Assembly: GCA_963788115.1 (NCBI GenBank)
Contig: CAWBFD010000003.1
Span: forward strand, 408,573-472,572
Length of the DNA: 64,000 nt
DNA from: CAWBFD01 sp963788115
GTDB taxonomy: Bacteria > Actinomycetota > Thermoleophilia > Solirubrobacterales > 70-9
Reading direction: 5' to 3'
A model generated the notes under the pieces. That model searched no databases. It saw only the letters and a program-made list of their open reading frames with translations, and was not told where the DNA came from. Both the position numbers and the translations under genes were made by a program. The number at the start of each line of letters is the position of its first letter. Position 1 is the first letter of the stretch. Below are positions 43,165-51,615 of this stretch, piece by piece.

Positions 43165-44373
43165 ATGAGTGAGACTGAGGGGAACGGGGACTTCCGCTCC
43201 TCACCCCCCGCCGGCGCCGGCGCCGTCCTCGGTCTGATCCGGAGCGGCGAGGCCGTGACCAGGGCCGATCTGGCTCGGCTCACCGGGCTCGCGCGCTCCA
43301 CGGTCGCCCAGCGCGTCGATGCGCTGCTGGCGCATGAGCTCGTCTACGAGGCGGGCGGCAGCGCCTCCACCGGGGGTCGGCCGCCGACGGTCCTCGCCTT
43401 CAACCACGAGGCCGGGGTGGTCCTGGTGGCCGATCTCGGCGCCACCCACTCGCGGCTGGCCGTCTCCGACCTCTCCGGCACCCCCCTGGCCGAGGTCGCT
43501 GCCGACAAGGACATCGGCCTCGGCCCCGAGGCGGTCCTCGAGTGGGTGCACGAGCAGCTCACCGCGCTACTCCGGAAGGCGGGTCGCCAGGACGGCGACG
43601 TACGCGGGATCGGGATCGGCGTGCCTGGTCCGGTCTCCTTCTCGACTGGCCAGCCAGTCAACCCTCCGATCATGCCGGGCTGGGACGGGTTCTCGATCCC
43701 GGAGTGGTTCGCGGGCCGCTACGACGCGCCGGTGCTGGTCGACAACGACGTCAACATCATGGCCCTCGGGGAGCACTGGACCTACTGGCGCGATACCGAG
43801 CACCTGCTGCTGATCAAGGTGGGCACCGGGATCGGCTGCGGGATCGTCGCCAGCGGCCACATCCACCGCGGCGCTCAGGGCGCGGCGGGCGACATCGGCC
43901 ACATTCGCGTGTCCGGGCAGGACGAGGTCGTCTGCCGTTGCGGCAACATCGGCTGCCTGGAGGCGGTCGCGGGTGGCCGGGCGCTCGCGCTCAGCCTGGA
44001 CGAAGCCGGGATCAAGGCGAAGAACAGCCGTGACGTCGTCACCCAGGTCCGCGGCGGCAATCCGGTAGCGCTGCGGATGGTCCGGGAGGCGGGCCGCCAC
44101 CTCGGCGAGGTGCTCGCGGGCTGCGTCAACTTCTTCAACCCCTCGGTCGTCGTCATCGGCGGCGACCTCGCCGAGGTCCATGAGCAGCTGATGGCCGGCG
44201 TCCGCGAGGTCACCTTCCGGCGCTCGCTCCCGCTCGCGACCCGCGACCTCCGCACGGTGCCCTCCGAGCTCGGCGATCGTGCTGGCGTGATCGGCGCCGC
44301 GATCATGGTGATCGAGCACGTGCTCGCGCCCGCCGCCATCGATCGGGTCATTCAGAGCGGCGTCGCGGCTTAG
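43165..44373 (+). CDS. ROK-family transcriptional regulator
   Basis: 402 residues from ATG 43165. An N-terminal winged helix (GAVLGLIRSGEAVTRADLARLTGLARSTVAQRVDALLAHELV) precedes a ROK sugar-kinase-like domain: ADLGATHSRLAVSDL, VPGPVSF, VLVDNDVNIMALGEHW, VGTGIGCGIV and the zinc-binding CRCGNIGCLE. Having the HTH makes it a repressor (NagC/XylR type) rather than only a kinase, although the catalytic DNDVN is kept. Divergent from the sugar ABC operon, which it likely controls in response to the sugar. Confidence 0.9.
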   Translation: MSETEGNGDFRSSPPAGAGAVLGLIRSGEAVTRADLARLTGLARSTVAQRVDALLAHELVYEAGGSASTGGRPPTVLAFNHEAGVVLVADLGATHSRLAVSDLSGTPLAEVAADKDIGLGPEAVLEWVHEQLTALLRKAGRQDGDVRGIGIGVPGPVSFSTGQPVNPPIMPGWDGFSIPEWFAGRYDAPVLVDNDVNIMALGEHWTYWRDTEHLLLIKVGTGIGCGIVASGHIHRGAQGAAGDIGHIRVSGQDEVVCRCGNIGCLEAVAGGRALALSLDEAGIKAKNSRDVVTQVRGGNPVALRMVREAGRHLGEVLAGCVNFFNPSVVVIGGDLAEVHEQLMAGVREVTFRRSLPLATRDLRTVPSELGDRAGVIGAAIMVIEHVLAPAAIDRVIQSGVAA

Positions 44374-44389
44374 AGCCGCGCCTCGCGGC
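44364..44389. terminator. Hairpin between convergent ROK and MMPL genes
   Basis: CGCGGCT (44364-44370) pairs with AGCCGCG (44374-44380), and AGCCGCG can alternatively pair with CGCGGC (44384-44389). The ROK stop codon lies in the first loop. Placed between convergent genes; no T run. Confidence 0.4.
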
Positions 44390-44448
44390 GTCCGCGTGCG
44401 ACTCGTCGGCCATCGCTCAACCGCCTGCTCGGCGGCGATGGGCAAAGC

Positions 44449-46623
44449 TCACGACTCGGGCTCCATCGCGATCCGCCCGGTGGCCCGCTCGTCCGGCCGG
44501 GGCCCGGCACCGCGCGCCAGCGCCGAGGGCCACCAGACCGGATCGCCGATCTCGAGCACCAGCGCCGGGACCAGCAGTGAGCGGACGATGAAGGTGTCGA
44601 TGAGGACGCCGACCGCGATCGTGAACCCGATCTCGGTCAGCGACACCAGCGGCAGCACCGCAAGCGTCGAGAAGGTGCCGGCGAGCACCAGCCCGGCCGA
44701 GGTGATCACGGCCCCGGTCACCGCAAGGCCCCTGATCGTCCCGTCGCGGGTGCCGTGCGTGAGCGTCTCCTCGCGCACCCGCGCCATCAGGAAGATGTTG
44801 TAGTCGATGCCCAGCGCCACCAGGAAGACGAACGCGAACAGGGGCAGCGCAGGGTCCATGCCGGGGAAATCGAACACGTTCTCGAAGAAGAACGCACCGA
44901 CCCCGAGCGCTGCGAAGTAGGAGAGGATCACCGTCGCGATCAGGACCAGCGGCGCGACGATCGCCCGCAGCAGGGCGGCGAGGATCAGGAAGACGACGAC
45001 AAGCGCGATCGGCACGATCAGGCGGTTGTCGCGCGCCGCCGACTGGCGCAGGTCATACTCCTCGGCGGTCGGGCCACCGACCAAGACGTCGTCGCCGGCG
45101 ACCTCCTCCGCCGCCTGGCGAATCCCGGGGATCAGGTCGAATGCGGCCGTGCTGTAGGGATCCTCGTCGAGCGTGACCTCGAGCTTGGCCCCACCAGGCC
45201 CTCGCTCCACCTCCGGCGACACCTCGGCCACGCCCGGGGCCTCGGCCACCGCCTCGCGGACGCCGTCGAGCTTCGAGGTGTCGGTGACCACGACGTTGGT
45301 CGGCGCGTTCGCCCCGGCGGGGAAGCCCGCCTCCAGCAGCTCCTGGCCCTGGACCGAGTCGACGTCGTCCCGGAACATGTTCCCGGTGGTCAGGTCGCTG
45401 TTGAGGAAGACGAGCCCGGCTGCCATCACCGCGAGCACCGCGATGGTCCCGATCCAAACGCGTCGAGGGCCACGGGCGACCCACTCGGCCACCCGGCGCC
45501 AGGCACCGTGAGTCTCGTCGGCGCCCTCCGTGCCGACCCGCGGGATGAACGGCCAGAAGGCCTTGCGCCCGGCAACCGTCAGCAGCGCGGGAAGGATGGT
45601 CAGCATCGCCAACATCGCCATCGCGATGCCCATCGCCCCGATCGGTCCGAGGCCCGCGGTCCCGCTGACCTCGGCCAGGGACAGGGTCAGCAGCGCCGCG
45701 ATCACCGTTCCGCCCGAGGCGAGGATGACGGGGCTTGTCCGGTTCAGGGCGACGCGAATCGCATCGTGCTTGTCCTCATGGCGACGCAGCTCCTCGCGAT
45801 AGCGCGAGACCATCAGCAGCGCGTAGTCGGTCCCGGCGCCGAAGACCAGGACCGGCAGGATGCCGCCGGACTGACCGGTGACGGTGACTCCGGCATCGGC
45901 GATCAGATACCCGAGCCCGCGCGTGGTCACCTCCGCGATCAGCACCGAGAAAAACGGGATGATCCAGAAGATCGGGCTGCGGTAGATCACGATCAGCAGC
46001 AGCAGCACCAGCCCTCCGGTTGCCAACAGCAGGGTGCCGTTGATGTCGTTGAAGACCTCGACCGCGTCCGCGGAGAAGCCGGCGGGGCCCGTCACCTCTG
46101 CCTCGAGTCCGCTCGGCAGCGAGTCGAGCTCAGCCTTGATCTCCTCCGGCGTGTCGGTGAGCAGGTCCTCGGCATCGCCGCTGGCCGCCTCGGGGACCGT
46201 GATCGGCGTCGTCAGGAGGGCGGTCGCGCCGTCGGACGAGATCTGCGGCGGCCCGGTCTCGGCGACGGTTCCGGACCGCTCGGCATTGATCTCGCCGCGT
46301 ACCTCATCGTTGATCGCCGCCCGCACCTGCTCGATCGCGGCCCTGTCCTCGGCGGTCAGCCCTCCGTCGCGGTGAAAGACGGTGATCGCGTCGGCCTCGT
46401 CGTCGGAGGGGAACCCGTCGAGCTGATCGAGCGCCTGCACCGACTCGGCGTTGGCGGGGAGGTAGTCGGCCGGGTCGTTCTCCTGGGCGTCCTCGAACTT
46501 GCCCGCCAGCGGACCGATCGCAAACAGGACCACCAGCCAGACGGCGATCACAGCGAACTTCGTGCGACGGCCGCCGGGAAGCAGCACGAGGGAGCCGGCC
46601 AGGTTGCGAAGGCGCTGTTTCAT
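44449..46623 (-). CDS. MMPL/RND-family membrane transporter
   Basis: 724 residues from ATG 46623 with AGGTGGAG upstream. Architecture: one N-terminal span, a periplasmic-type domain (about 40-180), five spans, a long cytoplasmic loop, a second external domain (about 420-530) and a final five spans. Family motifs include VFGAGTDYALLMVSRYREELR in the first half and LGIDYNIFLMARVREE in the second, with the Asp residues used in proton coupling. It exports lipids or hydrophobic molecules in relatives; no neighbour tells the cargo. Upstream gap holds a 35-base palindrome. Confidence 0.9.
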   Translation of the reverse strand: MKQRLRNLAGSLVLLPGGRRTKFAVIAVWLVVLFAIGPLAGKFEDAQENDPADYLPANAESVQALDQLDGFPSDDEADAITVFHRDGGLTAEDRAAIEQVRAAINDEVRGEINAERSGTVAETGPPQISSDGATALLTTPITVPEAASGDAEDLLTDTPEEIKAELDSLPSGLEAEVTGPAGFSADAVEVFNDINGTLLLATGGLVLLLLIVIYRSPIFWIIPFFSVLIAEVTTRGLGYLIADAGVTVTGQSGGILPVLVFGAGTDYALLMVSRYREELRRHEDKHDAIRVALNRTSPVILASGGTVIAALLTLSLAEVSGTAGLGPIGAMGIAMAMLAMLTILPALLTVAGRKAFWPFIPRVGTEGADETHGAWRRVAEWVARGPRRVWIGTIAVLAVMAAGLVFLNSDLTTGNMFRDDVDSVQGQELLEAGFPAGANAPTNVVVTDTSKLDGVREAVAEAPGVAEVSPEVERGPGGAKLEVTLDEDPYSTAAFDLIPGIRQAAEEVAGDDVLVGGPTAEEYDLRQSAARDNRLIVPIALVVVFLILAALLRAIVAPLVLIATVILSYFAALGVGAFFFENVFDFPGMDPALPLFAFVFLVALGIDYNIFLMARVREETLTHGTRDGTIRGLAVTGAVITSAGLVLAGTFSTLAVLPLVSLTEIGFTIAVGVLIDTFIVRSLLVPALVLEIGDPVWWPSALARGAGPRPDERATGRIAMEPES

Positions 46624-46716
46624 GCGCTCCACCTCAGGTATTGATGCCCTCGTAGATAGGCCCGAGAGGTGGCCGACGATTCATCCCGAGCGTGTCTCGA
46701 TCTCACCATGCCAAAA

Positions 46717-46750
46717 GGTAGATCGCGATCCCGGATCGCGCATCGACCTA
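46717..46750. promoter_or_regulatory. Long imperfect palindrome upstream of the MMPL gene
   Basis: CGCGATCC (46724-46731) and GGATCGCG (46733-46740) are perfect arms around one base, and the flanks GGTAGAT and ATCGACC continue the symmetry with one insertion. It lies 94 bases before the MMPL start and 42 bases after the next gene's stop, so it may be a TetR-type operator or a terminator. Confidence 0.4.
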
Positions 46751-46791
46751 CGGGACCGAGGCGATCTCCTACCCTGGTCGTAGCGCCGTGG

Positions 46792-47451
46792 TTAAGCGGT
46801 ATGGGTCCCCGTCGCCGGATCAAGAAGGCCTGTGATTGTCGCGTGGTCGGTGATCATCGCGTCACCCGCGAACGCCAGGGCTTCGAGCGAGCGCGCGGCA
46901 GCCACGGCATTTCCGGCTCCGCAGGCGTCGGCGACCACGACCGGGATCAGGCCGAGGTCGGCCCCGTGACGCACGGTGGGCTCGAGGCCGACCTCGGTCG
47001 CCGCGCCGACGATCGCGAAGGCCGTGATCTGGCAGTCGCGTAGCGCGAACTCCAGCGGAGTGCCCTCGAATGCGGACATCGAGAGCTTGTCGAAGATCGC
47101 CTCCGAGGCGCTCGGCGCAAGCTCGGGCAGCAGCTGGAACCCGGCTGAGTCGCGCAGGAAGGGCGAGACGACGTCCTCGACTCGCTCCTTGTGCTGCCAC
47201 GCCATCGCCGTGCGCAGCTGGGAGACTCCCATCAGCTCCCTCGGCAGGCTCATGTGCCGGGTGAAGAAGACGCGCAGTCCGGCCCGGCGAGCGGCGTCGA
47301 GCACCGCGATCACGCGCGCGGTGACCTGGGAAGCCTCGTCGATCTGCTTGACGACCCCGACCTGCATGTCATAGACGAGCAGCGCCAGGCACGCGGGATC
47401 GCAGACGTCGGCGAGCGTGTCGGGGATCTGGAGGTTGCGATGGTCGTGCAT
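46792..47451 (-). CDS. Isochorismatase-like hydrolase lacking the catalytic cysteine
   Basis: 219 residues. The fold is clear: LALLVYDMQVGVV (Asp28), Lys122 in FDKLSMSAFEGTPLEFALR, and FAIVGAATEVGLEPTVRHGADLG. The residue that should be the nucleophilic Cys is Gly155 (TEVG-LEP). Related proteins with this TEIG/TEVG pattern exist, so this is a subfamily trait and not a random loss, but hydrolysis by the usual thioester path is excluded. Function is open. It follows a muconolactone-isomerase-like gene in the same direction, 19 bases away. Confidence 0.85.
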   Translation of the reverse strand: MHDHRNLQIPDTLADVCDPACLALLVYDMQVGVVKQIDEASQVTARVIAVLDAARRAGLRVFFTRHMSLPRELMGVSQLRTAMAWQHKERVEDVVSPFLRDSAGFQLLPELAPSASEAIFDKLSMSAFEGTPLEFALRDCQITAFAIVGAATEVGLEPTVRHGADLGLIPVVVADACGAGNAVAAARSLEALAFAGDAMITDHATITGLLDPATGTHTA

Positions 47452-47470
47452 TAAGCGGGCCCCCGGGCAC

Positions 47471-47809
47471 CTAGCTGGAGCCGCCAGCGGTGCGGTCGTA
47501 TGGCTCGGCGACGTCCACCTCGGGTCGGAAGAGGCTTTCGACCGGCAGCGGGATCGTCAGGGGGATGAAGAACCACTCGAGGAAGCCGGCCTTGGTCAGC
47601 GGGAAGTCCTCGGTGTAGCGTCTTGCCTCCTCGACGCTGTCGAGCTCGAAGACGATCGCGACGCCTGGCTCATCCGCGCGGGCGTAGTTCTCCCGCACGA
47701 TCCCGGCCTTCCACAGCCGCCATACATTGGCCACTTCGTCCGGAAGAAACGGCTCGATCGTCTCCATGGTCACACCGCGCTTGAACCGGTCATAGGCGAA
47801 GATCCGCAC
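47471..47809 (-). CDS. Muconolactone-isomerase/YciI-like small protein
   Basis: 112 residues from GTG 47809. The ferredoxin-like alpha/beta pattern (RIFAYDRFKRGVTMETIEPFLPDEVANVWRLWKAG, GVAIVFELDSVEEARRYTEDFPLTKAGFLEWFFIPL) fits the muconolactone delta-isomerase-like group. The catalytic set of true isomerases cannot be confirmed by eye, so a role in aromatic degradation is not claimed. It lies between the DJ-1-like and isochorismatase-like genes. Confidence 0.65.
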   Translation of the reverse strand: MRIFAYDRFKRGVTMETIEPFLPDEVANVWRLWKAGIVRENYARADEPGVAIVFELDSVEEARRYTEDFPLTKAGFLEWFFIPLTIPLPVESLFRPEVDVAEPYDRTAGGSS

Positions 47810-47884
47810 TGGGTGCCTCTTGTCAGGAGTAGCTGAGTGTCAGGGGTAGTTGGGTGTCAGGGTCGCGTCGACGGCCGTAGATGA

Positions 47885-48628
47885 CTAGACCCCGAGCGCC
47901 TCGACAACCATCCTCGCGACCTCGCCGCCGGAGTACTGCTGCTGACCGGTGATCAGCCGCCCGTCCCGGACCGCGAAGGCCTTGAAGCGACCGCCTTGGA
48001 CGTAGTTGGCGCCGCGCTCTTTGGCCGCGTCCTCGATGTGCCACGGCATCATCTTCTTGCCGACATACTCGTCGCCGAACTCCTCCTCGACGTTGGCGAA
48101 GCCCGTCATCGTCTTGCCCTCGATCAGATAGGAGCCGTCGGAGAGCCGGCAGTCGATCAAGGCCGCGACGCCGTGGCAGAGCGCACAGGTCACCTTCTCG
48201 GATTCGTAGAAGGTGCGAAGCGCGGTCTTGAGCCCGTCATGGTCGCGGAAGGTGAACATCGGAGATTGGCCGCCGACCACGACGATCGCGTCGTGATCGT
48301 CGGGATCGATGCTCTGGAGGGCCGGGGTGTCCTCGACCAGGGCCCAGCATTCGGGCGTGTTCAGGAACCCCATCGTGATGATGTCCCCGGCGGAGTAACG
48401 GCTTTCGTCCCGCGGATCGCTCCACGCGTCGAGCTCGCATCTGCCGCCATCGGGGCTCGCCACGGTGACCTCGTAGCCCGCCTGCGTGAATGCGAGCCAG
48501 GCGTGCGCGAGCTCGGCCCCCCAGAAGCCCACCGGGATCCCGAGGGTCGTCGAGGTCGCCGGATTGGCGATCACCATCAACACCTTCTTCGGCTTGCTTG
48601 TGCTCGTGAGGTTGAGCGCGACCGTCAT
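47885..48628 (-). CDS. DJ-1/PfpI (Hsp31-like) class I amidotransferase-fold protein
   Basis: 247 residues. VLMVIANPATSTTLGIPVGFWGAELAHAWLAF carries the Glu/Gly features of Hsp31-type proteins, and CALCHGVAALID has the nucleophile elbow with Cys151-His152. C-terminal HIEDAAKERGANYVQGG and VRDGRLITGQQQYSG are typical. Members are glyoxalase III, chaperones or deglycases. Three bases separate it from the MBL-fold gene upstream, so they are co-transcribed, probably under the divergent LysR. Confidence 0.88.
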   Translation of the reverse strand: MTVALNLTSTSKPKKVLMVIANPATSTTLGIPVGFWGAELAHAWLAFTQAGYEVTVASPDGGRCELDAWSDPRDESRYSAGDIITMGFLNTPECWALVEDTPALQSIDPDDHDAIVVVGGQSPMFTFRDHDGLKTALRTFYESEKVTCALCHGVAALIDCRLSDGSYLIEGKTMTGFANVEEEFGDEYVGKKMMPWHIEDAAKERGANYVQGGRFKAFAVRDGRLITGQQQYSGGEVARMVVEALGV

Positions 48629-48631
48629 CTC

Positions 48632-49462
48632 TCACCCGCTGCCTTCCCGCGCGAGCTCGCCCGCCACCGCCGAAGCCCCGGCGCCGACGAGCCAGCTTAG
48701 TGGAGCGGCCGGCAAGTATCGCTCCATCAGGCCGACCACGCGATTCGCCTCGTCCTCGCTCAGCTCCGGGCGGCCGTCCGCGGCGCGCCCGACGGCCTCG
48801 CGAACCATCATCAGGTAACGGCGCTGCTCGGCGAGAGCGGCGGGCACGGCGGGAGCCCCGTGGCCGACGTAGAGGGTGCGCACGCCGGCGAGCGCCTCCT
48901 CCGCCCGGTCGATCGCCCGCAGCCACACGTCCGTTTGCCCGTCCGCCAGGTAGGCGTGGGTCCCGTTGAAGGCGAGGTCGCCGACGAAGGCGGTCTCGCC
49001 CTCGCCGAGCAGCCAGACGGTCTCGCTCCGGCTCTCCCCGGGGCCGAAATCCCAGGCGGTAAAGCGGAGGTCGCCCAGCTCCACCGCCTGCTCGTCGGCC
49101 ACCGTCCGGTCCGGAAAGGTCGCGCTCTCGGGCCACTCATCGCCGAACATCGGCTCCCATTGGGCACGCTTCGCCTCGTCGCTCTCGCGGATCTCGCGGT
49201 CGACGTCGCGATGGGCGATCACCGGCACGCTCTCGCCCGTAAGCAGCTCGCTGATCGTGTTGTAGTGATCGGGGTGCGGGTGCGTCACCAGGACGCCGAG
49301 CAACGGCTTCTTGAGGGCGTCGATGCGCGCGCGCAAGGCACGGCCATCCGAGATGAGCAGGGGCGCGTCGATCGCGACCACCCCGTCGGCCCCCTCGACC
49401 AGGTAGGAGTTGACGAACAGCCCGAGCTCGCCGGACCGATACGTGTGCACAGTCGGAGCCAC
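48632..49462 (-). CDS. MBL-fold metallo-hydrolase
   Basis: 276 residues from GTG 49462. The metal motif is HPHPDH (61-66), one residue different from HxHxDH but with the same ligands, followed by AFVGDLAFNG (second-shell Asp) and TLYVGHGAP (last His). N-terminal NSYLVEGADGVVAIDAP is the usual beta-strand entry. The C-terminal helical tail is about 60 residues longer than the minimal fold. First gene of a cluster divergent from LysR. Confidence 0.88.
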   Translation of the reverse strand: MAPTVHTYRSGELGLFVNSYLVEGADGVVAIDAPLLISDGRALRARIDALKKPLLGVLVTHPHPDHYNTISELLTGESVPVIAHRDVDREIRESDEAKRAQWEPMFGDEWPESATFPDRTVADEQAVELGDLRFTAWDFGPGESRSETVWLLGEGETAFVGDLAFNGTHAYLADGQTDVWLRAIDRAEEALAGVRTLYVGHGAPAVPAALAEQRRYLMMVREAVGRAADGRPELSEDEANRVVGLMERYLPAAPLSWLVGAGASAVAGELAREGSG

Positions 49463-49475
49463 GTGCCCACACTAC

Positions 49476-49495
49476 GTTCGACGGCGCTCGCGAAC
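49476..49495. promoter_or_regulatory. Candidate LysR box
   Basis: GTTCG (49476-49480), 10 bases, CGAAC (49491-49495): an inverted repeat of the size LysR regulators bind, in the 94-base gap between the divergent MBL and LysR genes. Confidence 0.4.
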
Positions 49496-49556
49496 AACAC
49501 GAATCGGGTCTCGCGCCAGACGCAGCCCGTATCGGGCCGGTTTACCCTCCCTGGTC

Positions 49557-50459
49557 GTGCCCGAGCTGCGCCACCTGCGTTATTTCACCGCCGTAGCGGA
49601 GGAGCTCAATTTCAGCCGGGCGGCGGAACGGCTGCATATGGCGCAGCCGCCGCTCAGTGCTGCGATTCGCCAGCTCGAGCGCGAGCTTGGGGTCGAGCTC
49701 TTCACCCGGACGAGCCGCGAAGTCAAGCTCACCGACGCCGGGCAAGCCTTCCTCGACGGCGCCCGGCGAACACTCGCCGATGCCGACCGGGCGATGGAAG
49801 ACGCCAAGCGAGCCGGCGCGGGCGAGCTCGGCCGGTTGCGGATCGCCTACTCGTGGAGCGCGCGCTTCGACACGCTCCCGACCCTCGGCAAGGCATTGAA
49901 GACGAGCAATCCAGGCGTCGAGCTGCTGGCGCAGGAGATGTGGAACGCTCAGATGGCGTCGGCATTTGCGAGCGGGAGCATCGACCTCGCCATCTCCGTC
50001 TGCCCCGAGGTTGCCTCGGAGCTCGTCCTGACTCCGATTCGCAGAGAACGGCTCATCGTGCTGCTACCCCGAAGCCATCCCCTCGCCGGCGAGCAGTCGA
50101 TCCCGCTCTCGTCGCTCGCCGACGAGGAGTTCGTCCTGTTCCCGCGCGAGCTGGCACCGCGCCTCCATGACGTATTCGTCGCGATCTACCGCAGCGCGGG
50201 CTTTGAGCCGCGATTGCGCAGCGAGTCGTTCCACACGGCGTGGGATCTGGGGGCCGTGGCCGACGTCCCTGCCGCGCTCGCCCCGGAATCGGTGGCTGCC
50301 GGGCTTCCGGAGGGCATTTCCGCCATCGGTCTCAGCGAGCCGACCGACTCGCTGGAAACGTGCCTGGTATGGCGCAGCGACCAGCGCTCGCCAGCGGTCG
50401 ATGCGTTCGCCGCCGTCGCTCGCTCGGCGTTCGGCCTCACCGCTGGCATACCACCTTAG
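49557..50459 (+). CDS. LysR-family transcriptional regulator
   Basis: 300 residues from GTG 49557. PELRHLRYFTAVAEELNFSRAAERLHMAQPPLSAAIRQLERELGVELFTRTSREVKLTDAG is a complete LysR winged helix; the rest is the two-lobed effector domain (LRIAYSWSAR, LAISVCPE, RLIVLLPRSHPLAG). Longer upstream frames are not needed because the HTH begins right at this GTG. Divergent from the MBL/DJ-1 cluster, its probable target. Confidence 0.92.
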   Translation: MPELRHLRYFTAVAEELNFSRAAERLHMAQPPLSAAIRQLERELGVELFTRTSREVKLTDAGQAFLDGARRTLADADRAMEDAKRAGAGELGRLRIAYSWSARFDTLPTLGKALKTSNPGVELLAQEMWNAQMASAFASGSIDLAISVCPEVASELVLTPIRRERLIVLLPRSHPLAGEQSIPLSSLADEEFVLFPRELAPRLHDVFVAIYRSAGFEPRLRSESFHTAWDLGAVADVPAALAPESVAAGLPEGISAIGLSEPTDSLETCLVWRSDQRSPAVDAFAAVARSAFGLTAGIPP

Positions 50460-50522
50460 GTGGCGCTCCCGCGTCGCCCTGCGGAAGCGGACGTGCGTGA
50501 AGTCTCCGCCCGAAATGGAACG

Positions 50523-51201
50523 TCAGCGCTGGGGGCGCCACATCGACATCTGGTCAGGCGCTTCCTCCGGCATCTCGATCTCCCCGGTGATCTCGAAGCC
50601 GAACCGCTCGTAGTACGGGACCAGGGGCGCCAAGCACTCCAGATAGGCGTGCTGACCCTCCCGGTCACAGCGCTCCAGGCCGGAGCTGAGGAGCGCGCTC
50701 CCGACGCCCTTGCCTTGCGCATGCGGATGGGTGCCCAGCATCGCGAGGTACCAATGCGGGTCTGAGGGGTGCGCCCGGTGCAGCGCATCCTCGACCGCCC
50801 GGCCCCGCTGGGCGTATCGGCGAAAGTGTCTGACACCCAGTGCTCTGATCAGCCCCGGAATCGTGCGAAGCTGCTGCGCGAGCGGCGCCTTCCAGCTGCC
50901 CGGCGGCGCCCAGATCGCGCCACCCAGGATCGCCCCCTGCTCCACCAGCACCTCGGTCCCGCGTTCGACCGGGTAGACGTACCGCAGCGCCCCGTGGAAC
51001 ATCGCGAGCATGGCTCTGGGCCGAACCCCGTCGTCGGGTTGAACCCAGGTGAACGGTGGCTCGTCGGCGAACGCCTGCGCTCAGCACCGCGGCGAGCTCA
51101 GGCACGTCGGCTCTGCGGGCGGATCGAACGGTTCCATGGGTCCCGGCGCTGTCCTCCCCCACGGGAGGGATGCTATGACCGGTTTGCCGCGAGGTTGCCA
51201 T
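50523..51201 (-). pseudogene. GNAT-family acetyltransferase, frameshifted near its start
   Basis: The C-terminal 162 residues are an intact GNAT: WYLAMLGTHPHAQGKGVGSALLSSGLERCD holds the acetyl-CoA loop (Q-GKGVG), then AYLECLAPLVPYYERFGFEITGE. The N-terminal part RSARRADVPELAAVLS lies in another frame. Removing the extra C at 51078 joins them through QAFADEPPFTWVQPDDGVRPRA. The start is uncertain: ATG 51201 or an internal GTG about 36 bases later. If translation begins at an internal ATG (51011) a shortened protein lacking the first strand could be made. Confidence 0.75.
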
Positions 51202-51216
51202 GGTCGCGCCCCGCGT

Positions 51217-51588
51217 CTACCGCTCTTGGAGGACCGAGAGCACGTTGCCGGACGGATCCTTGAACCAGGCGATGTATGGACCCTCCTCGCGGACCACGCC
51301 CTTGTCGTCCTGGTCAACGGCGTCGTAGCGCTCGAAGCGAACGCCACGCGCGGCCATGGCGTCCACGGCCTGGTCGATGTCGTCCACCTCGAAGTTGAGG
51401 ATCGTGTAGCTCGCCGGCGTTGGGTCCGGTTGGTGGTAGACGAGGGTGTCGCGGCCGCCGGCGAGGTGCAACCACATCAGGCCGTATTCCTCGGATGTCC
51501 TCAGCCCCAGGGTTTCGCCGTAGAACTCCCGCGCCTTCTCCATGTCGTCCACGGCGAAACCGCTGTAGGCCTTGGTGTCAGCGAACAT
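51217..51588 (-). CDS. VOC-family (glyoxalase/dioxygenase fold) protein
   Basis: 123 residues. YSGFAVDDMEKAREFYGETLGLRTSEEYGLMWLHLAGG and the second half LNFEVDDIDQAVDAMAARGVRFERY ... GPYIAWFKDPSGNVLSVLQ form the paired beta-alpha-beta-beta-beta modules. The final Asp-Pro-Ser-Gly-Asn loop is typical of the family. Substrate unknown. It is followed by the GNAT gene 16 bases on. Confidence 0.88.
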   Translation of the reverse strand: MFADTKAYSGFAVDDMEKAREFYGETLGLRTSEEYGLMWLHLAGGRDTLVYHQPDPTPASYTILNFEVDDIDQAVDAMAARGVRFERYDAVDQDDKGVVREEGPYIAWFKDPSGNVLSVLQER

Positions 51589-51615
51589 GACTGGCTCCTT
51601 TTCGCTCGTCTTGTC

